Of a stretch of 64,000 nucleotides of DNA, positions 56,408 through 64,000 are shown one piece after another. The stretch spans positions 868,001-932,000 of the forward strand of contig CM022371.1 in the NCBI GenBank assembly GCA_011800155.1. The letters run 5' to 3'. The stretch is from Flammulina velutipes. Its lineage: Eukaryota > Basidiomycota > Agaricomycetes > Agaricales > Physalacriaceae. Positions within the stretch are counted from its first letter, which is position 1. Every line of letters starts with the position of its first letter. The translations under genes were made by a program, and so were the position numbers. The notes under the pieces were generated by a model, which made no database searches, had not been told where the DNA came from, and was given only the letters and a program-made list of their open reading frames with translations.

Positions 56408-59032
56408 ATGCCTACCGCTGTTAAAGGACCCCGCACTCTCTACGACAAAATCTGGGACGACCACCTCGTGTATGGTTCTCCAGAAATCACGGCTTCATCA
56501 GTGACACTGATTGGATCTGACTAGCGATGTTAAGGAGGACGGCTTGGCCCTCATCTACATTGACCGGTGAGTTATACAACCTCAATCATATACCTCTCTG
56601 ACAAAAACAATAGCCATTTGGTCCACGAAGTAACCAGCCCGCAAGCATTTGAAGGCCTGTGAGTCAACCGGAGCTAGTTCCATGCCATTTTGTAACCTCG
56701 CATTCCTAGACGAACTGCTGGAAGGCCAGTACGCCGACCGGACTGCACGCTTGCAACTGTTGATCACAACGTTCCGTGAGCTCAATGATGCCCTTCCTGT
56801 GAATGTTTGTTCACAATCTGCAGCACGGTCTCGCGCAAGAACCTAACCACCGTCGCATCGTTTATCGAAGAACCCGACTCGAGAGCTCAATGCGTGGCCT
56901 TGGAAGACAACGTGAAGGAGTTTGGCCTGACCTACTTTGGAATGAAGGACAAACGACAGGGCATTGTACATGTCATCGGTCCTGAGCAAGGTTTCACTGT
57001 ATGTGCTGCGTTTATTTTACACTACGTCTTGCTAAATCCCCGCTTAGCTCCCTGGCATAACTTGCGTATGCGGCGACTCTCACACCTCCAGTACGTCTTT
57101 ATTATCGGTGGAGCGCTACGTCCCAATCACGTTATTATAGCTCATGGCGCGTTCGGATCCCTCGCATTTGGTATCGGTACCTCCGAGGTTGAACACGTCC
57201 TTGCCACCCAGACTCTTCTTCAGAAGAAGGGCAAGAATATGCGAATCACCGTCGACGGAGACCTGTACGAGGGCGTCACTTCGAAAGACGTGATTCTACA
57301 CATCATTGGCGTTATCGGAACGGCTGGCGGAACTGGCTGTGTTATCGAATATGCAGGATCTGTCTTCCGAGGCTTCAGTATGGAGGCCCGTATGAGCGTC
57401 TGTAACATGAGCATCGAAGCCGGTGCTCGTGCTGGGATGGTGGCTCCTGACCAAGTCACATTCGACTACCTCCGCAACCGACCCTTGTCTCCCAAAGGCG
57501 AAGCTTGGGATCGCGCCGAAGCTTATTGGCGCACCCTTCGTTCGGACGAAGGCGCCAAGTTCGACATCGAGGTCATCATCCCCGCTTCCGACATCATCCC
57601 CACCGTGACTTGGGGAACGTCTCCTCAGGATGTCGTCCCAATTACTGGTATCGTTCCCGACCCGTCTTCTATGGAGGATATAACCAAGCGTGCTTCGGCG
57701 GAACGATCCTTAGCTTATATGGGCCTAAAACCAAATACGCCAATGGAGGAGGTCACAGTCGACAAGGTGTTCATTGGATCGTGCACGAACAGCCGAATCG
57801 AGGATTTGCGCTCTGCCGCAAAAGTCGTCCTTGCTGCGGGGGTTAATGCACATGTTGCGCCTAACGTCCATGCTATGATCGTCCCAGGATCAGGGCTTAT
57901 CAAGCAGCACGCTGAAGCCGAGGGCTTGGACGCAATCTTCAAGCGCGCTGGCTTCGACTGGCGTGAAGCTGGGTGCTCCATGTGTCTAGGCATGAACCCC
58001 GATCAGTTGGCACCTGGCGAACGTTGTGCTAGCACCAGCAACAGAAACTTCGAAGGTCGACAAGGCTCTGGCGGGCGTACGCACTTGATGAGTCCCGCCA
58101 TGGCTGCTGCTGCTGCCATCACTGGCAAATTGACCGACGTTCGCAAGTTCATGGGAGCGATTGCCGATGCGAATATTGCTGCTGGTCCCAAGCTCAAGCT
58201 CGCAAATGCCTCTGACTTTATGAACGATCCCGTGTTGCCTTCTCCTGCTCCTATCGTTCCTGCACCACCTCTCGGAGACCTTCCCGAGAAAGAGGCTCCG
58301 TCGACAGTGCAGAAGTTCATCATCGTAAAGGGTATCGCGGCGCCCATGTACATCGAGAACGTCGACACGGATATGATCATTCCCAAGCAGTTCTTGAAGA
58401 CATTGAAGAGGACAGGACTTGCGGACGCGTTGTTCTTCACATTGCGGAAGGATCCCCACACCGGCAAAGAAACCAACTTTGTTCTAAACCGTGAGCCCTA
58501 TACGCAGGCGAAGATTCTCGTTTGCACCGGCGAGAACTTTGGATGTGGAAGTTCGCGAGAGCACGCTCCTTGGAGTTTGTGAGTTTTTTGTTTCATTTTT
58601 GCTGTCGTATTCACTGACTCGATGGCTAGGAACGATTTTGGTATTCGATGCGTCATTGCACCAAGTTTCGCTGATATCTTCCGCAACAATTCGATGCAGA
58701 ACGGTATGCTTCCTGTGATACTGCCAAAGGAAGATTGCCAGGCGCTGGCGGAGGATGCTGAGGCTGGTTTGGAGCTTGAGGTTGACCTCGAAAAGGAGGA
58801 GGTGAGGAGACCCAATGGCAAGGCGCCTATACCTTTTTCGACGGATCCATTCCGTCGACATTGTTTGTTGAATGGGCTGGACGATATCGCGTTGACGTTG
58901 CAGAGAGGCTCTTCGATCGCAGAGTTTGAGCAAAGACGGAGTGAGTTGTGGCCTTGGTTGGACGGGTTTGGGTATAAGGGAGGGAAGATTCCTGTATCGG
59001 CAGCGAAGAGGCCTAAAAAGATGGACTGGTAA
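56408..59032 (+). CDS. LEU1: 3-Isopropylmalate dehydratase (isomerase)
   Basis: This iron-sulfur enzyme of leucine synthesis interconverts 2- and 3-isopropylmalate. ATG 56408 gives [20 protein letters not shown]; five short introns before 57140 rebuild [33 protein letters not shown] and [20 protein letters not shown]. Iron-sulfur ligands are the Cys of VCGDSHT, of GSCTNSR and of CSMCLGMN. The large-subunit core runs to about 58250 and a linker rich in Pro and Ala joins it to the small-subunit domain. That domain has [38 protein letters not shown] and, after the last intron, [17 protein letters not shown]. It ends RPKKMDW at 59032. The fused LeuC-LeuD layout is the normal fungal form. The frame that opens at 56807 is internal, not the start. 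Confidence 0.95.
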
Positions 59033-59251
59033 ACTTGTATCTATTAGTGTACAGCAATTTACGTGTATTGATTCATGGTTAAATTTGAGAACGCGAGGAC
59101 AAAGAAGTCATTCAATTCTTTCCATGTGTCCGATCACTTACCACACGGGTCTGCCAACAACGTTCATCATCGTCCTTAGCGCCGACAATAACTGCTCTTT
59201 ATCTCTTCTCACAGCCCACGAAATTCTCTCCTTTGCCTTGCCACTTTCTCT

Positions 59252-60646
59252 ATGTCTTCCGCAGCCAACGCAGGAACGATAACTTCGACATCGAAGCCAG
59301 CCACTTTGAACAAAAAACCTATAGCACCGCCTAATCATACTGCGACCGTCAAGGCTCCTGCACCACCAAAGAAAGTCAACCACAGGTCGAGCAAGCCTTT
59401 GTTGCATTGGTTCCAACGAAAGCTAGCAGGGACATCCAAGTCGAAACGGGAGAATGGGCACGTAGCCAAAGGCCGGAACAGCTCTCCAATCCCAATGAGG
59501 CCAACGAGCAGAGTGGTATCGACGCCCCTTCCCTCAGCCTCCGTGAATGGTCTCTCCCAACACAGAACGACGATATCTCTGAATGGCGACTCAATAATGG
59601 ATCGTTTCACCAACCGCTCAAACGACGACCTCGCCTCGACGAGCGACGACCGGTCCTCTGTGGCGCGCGACTCCATGTGGTCGCCCACCAGTGGCCTCGA
59701 AGCAGACGACGATGCATCGATGCGGCCCATTCCCCCCAGCTCGCCACCGTCACCGTCACCGTCGCGCTCCTCATCCTCGTATCTTTCCAATCCGCGCACA
59801 TTCCGGAGCATGGCTGCGAGCACGAAGCCGACGACGCTGCTGAGCATCGACCTGCATGGCAACGGCATGGCCCACATTGCCCAGGCCCCTGTTACCCCCA
59901 CGTCTCATCGATTCAGCCATGCGCGCAACCCGTCCACCTCGACCAATCCCATGGCTGGCCCTGCTGCCTCGGTCACGTTCTCTGCGCTCCCGCCGTCGCC
60001 TGGCCCGGACCGCATGGACGGGCTGTTCCCTGTTGTTCAGGCGCCATTGCACACAACGCACCACCCGCGCAATAACCCGCGACCGTCGTCGCCTCCACTG
60101 GACAACGCGTCCATGCTCACCCTGGCTTCGTCCGCGTATGCGCACCCTGGGCTTCGGCCTGGCGCTATCACGCCTGGGTACGGCTCTGCGCCACCTTCTG
60201 CCATCGCGGGGACGGATACGTACTCGCAGTACGGCGGGAGCATGTATGCGGAAAGCGGTAGCCAGTACCCGCTTGGTGACGATGCGCTTGATGAACGGGA
60301 CGTCGATGCGAGTGTGCGTGCGCTTCGGCCCCGCAGTTCGAGGCGTGGGAGTTGGGAGAGCGAAGTGAGTCGATGGAGTGCGAGGATTCAGGTCGGGACG
60401 CCTTCGCTGGTGAGGGAGAGGAGTCTGTGGACGACGAATAGCGTGAGGACGGGTGGGGATGTCTTTGATAACGATAAGTCGGATGAGGGGATTGAGACGG
60501 AAGTGGAATGTGTCGGGACTGAGGCTGCTTCGTCTGCTGAGCCTACACCTACGGGGGCTAGTGCGGGCACAAGCCTTTCCTCTCCGCAACCCGCTGCTGT
60601 GAAGCCTGAGGATGTTCCTCTCCCTCCCGATTCGCCCAATGCTTGA
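59252..60646 (+). CDS. Ser/Pro-rich low-complexity protein
   Basis: A single-exon frame of 464 codons starts at ATG 59252 (MSSAANAGTITSTSKPATLN). An early block, HRSSKPLLHWFQRKLAGTSK, may be a short conserved amphipathic helix. The rest is disordered: Ser/Pro/Asp-rich (SPPSPSPSRSSSSYLSNPRT), Ala-rich, and acidic near the end. No enzyme motif, membrane segment or signal peptide is seen. The opposite strand is also open for long stretches because of high GC content and codon bias, but the plus frame has the better start and continuity. Function unknown. Confidence 0.6.
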   Translation: MSSAANAGTITSTSKPATLNKKPIAPPNHTATVKAPAPPKKVNHRSSKPLLHWFQRKLAGTSKSKRENGHVAKGRNSSPIPMRPTSRVVSTPLPSASVNGLSQHRTTISLNGDSIMDRFTNRSNDDLASTSDDRSSVARDSMWSPTSGLEADDDASMRPIPPSSPPSPSPSRSSSSYLSNPRTFRSMAASTKPTTLLSIDLHGNGMAHIAQAPVTPTSHRFSHARNPSTSTNPMAGPAASVTFSALPPSPGPDRMDGLFPVVQAPLHTTHHPRNNPRPSSPPLDNASMLTLASSAYAHPGLRPGAITPGYGSAPPSAIAGTDTYSQYGGSMYAESGSQYPLGDDALDERDVDASVRALRPRSSRRGSWESEVSRWSARIQVGTPSLVRERSLWTTNSVRTGGDVFDNDKSDEGIETEVECVGTEAASSAEPTPTGASAGTSLSSPQPAAVKPEDVPLPPDSPNA

Positions 60647-61312
60647 GCTTTCTTTTTCGTAATCGTGAGTGTCAGCCTGCTCGTTTCCTTCCATACACTG
60701 AACTGGTTCCGCAGTTACGTGTACTGTATTTTCTTTCGCGATATCGCATCTACTTTGTAGGGAGCCAATCGACGTACTATCTAACTTCCAGTATGGATAT
60801 TCAGCCTTATGACTTGCTGCAGCCTTTTAAGTTTGATGTTTGGGCACTTTCCCGGTACACATTGAAAGGAGAAAGTTGAACATGCATGTGCTATTATCAC
60901 CAGGTTGCGTATGCAAGTAGTCCTTGTTCTATCCTAAGGTGAGCTGGTACTGGTATTCAAATCACCGTTGATCGAGGAGTCGGGGTAGGCAACTGCGTAA
61001 TGGAGTACTTACTTACTAGTAGTGCCGGCAGAAGGAAAAACAGCGCCGCGGCTAGGCGGTTGTGCGAACGCAACTCGTTCTATGGAGGGACTACAAGTCT
61101 ACAACTCAGATTAAATTGAGACTAGAGAAGAGACATGGGGAGGTAAAGATGCAAGGTAGACGGCGCTCACACGGTCTTAGTGAAGAGAAGAGGAAAACGG
61201 GGCAAAAAAAGGATACACCAGAGAAAATCAATAGGTGCAGACGAGAGGAAAAGATGACGCATAACTCAGCACAGTTCGACTTGATTTCCCACGCCAGCAT
61301 CAATTTCCTTTT
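60647..61312. other. Intergenic, left copy of a duplicated 3' flank
   Basis: No gene is supported. From about 61030 to 61312 the sequence closely matches 63230-63497, the flank of the second deaminase copy, showing that the duplication included downstream non-coding DNA. Confidence 0.6.
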
Positions 61313-62701
61313 TTACGAAATGAGACAAGATGCCGAGGGATCCAAAAGGGCATTTAGAGCTGTTTTATAATCTGACTCCTTGAACGCCAATTCCTCCAAC
61401 GCTCTTCCAAAAAGTCGTCCACTGATCTTGTCGATGCTCCGAGTCATACTTTCACCCATCGCATCGTCGAGGCATATCCAGTCGGAGGGAATCTTGAAAG
61501 ACGTATGTGTGGCCTTCCACCCGCTACGATAAAATAGCTTCGGAGTGTCGATCCGCGACGGCAAGTACACCAAATCGTAACAGAAACGGCATGCCCTTTT
61601 GGAACATCCAATTGTTCGCTTGCGCACCGTAATATCGTTATGGCGGAGGTGGGCAGTTATCTGTACTTCAGGATGAGTGTAGAAAAGCTTCTCGTCACCT
61701 TCTCTCCACAACTCCTCCGTGGGTACATCATGCACCAGGTTCAAGACGGTCCTTATCTCGTCCACAGATATCGTACGATTGTGATTGTCCCGAATAATGT
61801 CCCGCATCATGGTAGTTGAATGTTGAGGGAAACGGAAAATGACAGGTTCAGGCGTCGGAATCCACTCATGATGAATCCTCCATCCAGAGGCAAAGAGGCG
61901 GCGCAGTGACTTGGCTCCCTTTCCAAATAAATTGTACGCCCCGAACCGGTAGAAGAACAATAGACGTAGGCGGCGAGCAAAGTGGAATATGAAACATTCG
62001 GCCATGTCCCGACGCGATGGCCGACTAATCTCGTCCTCGCGGCTTTTCATGAAATCGGATTCGAGGATGACTTGGGCATAGTGTGTGATGGTTAAGAGGG
62101 CATCTACCCGAGCCTCTTCGTTGAGGGAGAGTAATAGAGGTGTATGGGAGAGAATTCCGGTGTAGGCGTCGTCTACCATGGTGTATTGGTCCGATGGCCC
62201 TTTGATGTAGAATTTGCGTAACTTAGTTTGAGTAGACCCAAGCCCATAATGGGGTCCAACCTCGTCGAGTTTCGTCGCCTTGCGGTGTGCGCGCTTGTAT
62301 GCATCCCTCCCCACGACACTCAGGAATTCCATAGTGATCTCTTCCTGTGATAACGGTTCGAGACCAGCCGCCGAGCAAGAAACCTGACGGGAGATTATTC
62401 CCTCCAACGTAGAAAAAAATCGTCTAGTGTAGACAAGTTGTTCTGGCGATGGAGGAATTTTGGCAGCCAGGAGGAACGTCATAGTCGCAGGGGTGTCAAA
62501 ATGGAGTACTGAAGCAATCGACTGGTCTGTAGAATCCCGAACTAGGCAGAAAGTGATCCAGTTGAGGAGCAGAAGGACTTTCTCGCCGGGCTCTGCCATA
62601 GGATTTCCTGGCCATCGCGCCCCGTCGTGGTCAGTGTTATTTTTCCACCACCAGTTGGCTATGGTCTGTATGGTGACGAAGGAATCTAAGGAGGAGCCCA
62701 T
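61313..62701 (-). CDS. OTT_1508-like deaminase family protein, copy 1
   Basis: The protein has the C-terminal pattern of the OTT_1508-like nucleic acid/nucleotide deaminases found in fungi. The signature is YTHPEVQITAHLRHNDI (His and Glu of the zinc site), then RTIGCSKRACRFCYDLVYLP (the two zinc Cys). The start is ATG 62701 (MGSSLDSFVTIQTIANWWWK). An N-terminal helical region contains Trp-rich and Leu-rich parts (KVLLLLNWITFCLV), and a middle part with basic FHFARRLRLLFFYRFGAYNL. Single exon, 462 residues. The C-terminus ends ALLDPSASCLIS. Function in fungi is unknown; related deaminases are proposed to modify nucleic acids, which is inference here. Confidence 0.75.
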   Translation of the reverse strand: MGSSLDSFVTIQTIANWWWKNNTDHDGARWPGNPMAEPGEKVLLLLNWITFCLVRDSTDQSIASVLHFDTPATMTFLLAAKIPPSPEQLVYTRRFFSTLEGIISRQVSCSAAGLEPLSQEEITMEFLSVVGRDAYKRAHRKATKLDEVGPHYGLGSTQTKLRKFYIKGPSDQYTMVDDAYTGILSHTPLLLSLNEEARVDALLTITHYAQVILESDFMKSREDEISRPSRRDMAECFIFHFARRLRLLFFYRFGAYNLFGKGAKSLRRLFASGWRIHHEWIPTPEPVIFRFPQHSTTMMRDIIRDNHNRTISVDEIRTVLNLVHDVPTEELWREGDEKLFYTHPEVQITAHLRHNDITVRKRTIGCSKRACRFCYDLVYLPSRIDTPKLFYRSGWKATHTSFKIPSDWICLDDAMGESMTRSIDKISGRLFGRALEELAFKESDYKTALNALLDPSASCLIS

Positions 62702-63497
62702 CTTGTTTTCAGGCTGCAGAATATATTAGTTGGTGCAACAAGGCTTCATGCCAAATGACTTACTGGTGGAGTCATATCGAAAGTTAGTTCGGCACTCGGA
62801 CCGGGTCTTCCTTTCTCCGACTTACTGCGTTCAAAATGCGGCGGTACTACAATATCTGAGCGGGGTTTCCCTTTCGGCCCATGTATTGACTAATGTTGGA
62901 ATATCGGGCATTAGCACCGGTATCATGATGTGTCTCGTCGGTTACTACTTATTTAATTGTTACACTTCATAACTTATTTAAGATGGCTCTCATGCGGTCA
63001 GTACGTGTAGTCACGGTATCGCTCCCGGTATCGCAAGATCCGTCATCCACCTAGCTTTACGGTACGTGTTCTCATTCTCGATTAACTTGATAATTAAAGC
63101 AACGGTATGATTAGATAGTACGGAGATCAACAGGGAGGAGATAGAAGATGAGTTGGATGCATACCCAGTTGCTGGAACGGGTGTGTGTACTGGGAAGCGG
63201 GATTCAATTTCAGATGGTGCAGGCAGAAGGAAGAACAGTGCGGCCAGGCGGGTTGTGCGAAGGCGAGTCGCTTGACAGAGGGGCTACGATTCGGATTGGA
63301 GAAAAGACACAAGTGAGATGAGTCCGGGTAAAAGATGCAAGGTAGATGGCACACGCACAGTCTTAAAGAGGAAGAAAGGATACTCCCGAGAAAAACGACA
63401 GGCGCAGACGAGGGGAAAAGACAAGACTTAGACAAAGATGACGCATAACCTCAGCACAGTTCGACTCTATTTCCCACGCCGCCATCAAATTTCTGTT
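62702..63497. other. Intergenic between the two deaminase copies
   Basis: The left part is the upstream region of copy 1. From about 63230 the sequence repeats the 3' flank of copy 1. No gene is supported. Confidence 0.5.
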
Positions 63498-64000
63498 TTA
63501 CGAAATGAGACAAGATGCCGAGGGATCCAAAAGGGCGTTTAGAGTTGTTCTATCATCTAACTCCCTGAACGCCACTTCCTCCAATGCTGTTCCAAAAATC
63601 TTTTCCCTGATTTTATCGATGCTCCGAACCATGCTTTCGCCCATCAGAGCATCGAGGCTTATCCAGTCGGAAGGAATTTTGAAGGATGTGTGTGTAGCTT
63701 TCCACCCGCTACGGAAAAATAGTTTCGGTGTATCGATCCTGGACGGCAAGTACACCAAATCGTAACAAAACAGGCAGCCCCTTTTGGAACATCCAATTGT
63801 TCGCTTGCGCGCCACAATCTCGTTGTCGCGGAGGTGGGCAGTGATCTGTACTTCGGGATGAGTGTAGAAAATCTTCTCGTCACCTTCCCTCCACAGCTCC
63901 TCAACGGGTACATCATGCACCAGATTCAAGATGGTCCTTATCTCATCCACAGATACCGTACAATTGTGCTTATCTCGAATAATGTCTTGCATCATGGTAG
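63498..64000 (-). CDS. OTT_1508-like deaminase family protein, copy 2 (cut by the window edge)
   Basis: Only the C-terminal part is present. It aligns directly with copy 1: VDEIRTILNLVHDVPVEELW, YTHPEVQITAHLRDNEI, RTIGCSKRGCLFCYDLVYLP and the same end ALLDPSASCLIS. The zinc His, Glu and Cys pair are conserved. Differences are scattered and conservative, so this looks like a functional tandem duplicate rather than a decayed one. The start lies outside the window. Confidence 0.75.
   Translation of the reverse strand, partial: TMMQDIIRDKHNCTVSVDEIRTILNLVHDVPVEELWREGDEKIFYTHPEVQITAHLRDNEIVARKRTIGCSKRGCLFCYDLVYLPSRIDTPKLFFRSGWKATHTSFKIPSDWISLDALMGESMVRSIDKIREKIFGTALEEVAFRELDDRTTLNALLDPSASCLIS

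Noticed and set aside
56807..58582. Reading the LEU1 start at 56807
   Set aside because: That frame begins inside an intron; upstream exons from 56408 rebuild the conserved N-terminus and DHNVP block.
59771..60694. 307-codon minus-strand frame opposite the Ser/Pro-rich gene
   Set aside because: Arg-rich composition without motifs; likely an antisense product of biased codon use.
1..64000. tRNA, rRNA or CRISPR features
   Set aside because: No cloverleaf-like box pairs, rRNA segments or regularly spaced direct repeats were noticed by eye. A covariance-model scan would be needed to exclude tRNAs fully.

Overview
The window reads as a basidiomycete (Agaricomycetes-type) nuclear genome. Genes are compact and mostly cut by many introns of about 50 bp with GT..AG ends. 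Housekeeping proteins match fungal architectures, and several families are typical of mushroom-forming fungi: a DUF6534 membrane protein, OTT_1508-like deaminases, and integrase-core transposases. No bacterial-style operons, rRNA, tRNA or CRISPR arrays were recognised.

Left part (1-31 kb) is mainly ordinary gene space. In order it holds mitochondrial ribosomal protein bL12m (+), the CCR4-NOT subunit NOT3 (-), the mitochondrial Obg GTPase MTG2 (-), the trifunctional folate enzyme FOL1 (-), signal peptidase SEC11 (+), a DUF6534 membrane protein (-), the oligosaccharyltransferase subunit OST2/DAD1 (-), a GH5 exo-glucanase-like enzyme (+), ATP synthase subunit d (+), an EF-hand MscS channel (+), hexokinase (+) and an unrecognised acidic protein (+). 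Among them lie three intact copies and one broken copy of a local gene family with a possible PD-(D/E)XK nuclease core (about 17.0, 18.5, 30 and 32.3-36 kb).

Middle part (32-46 kb) is transposon territory. A 3,051-bp element with short terminal inverted repeats and a 7-bp target duplication sits inside the fourth family copy. About 550 bp downstream lies a 9,840-bp DNA transposon (36158-45997) with 249-bp, about 98% identical inverted repeats and a perfect 7-bp target duplication. It encodes an apparently intact DDE integrase-type transposase, two proteins I do not recognise, and a zinc-ribbon plus alpha-kinase protein. This kinase-carrying transposon is the main candidate for an undescribed system.

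Right part (46-64 kb) returns to ordinary genes: a PPR-like mitochondrial protein (+), two small unrecognised genes (-), a tandem pair of DAL5-type MFS transporters (-), isopropylmalate isomerase LEU1 (+), a Ser/Pro-rich protein (+), and a tandem pair of OTT_1508-like deaminases (-), the last cut by the window edge. Exon borders given here were read by eye from splice signals and reading frame, so start codons and short exons are predictions.
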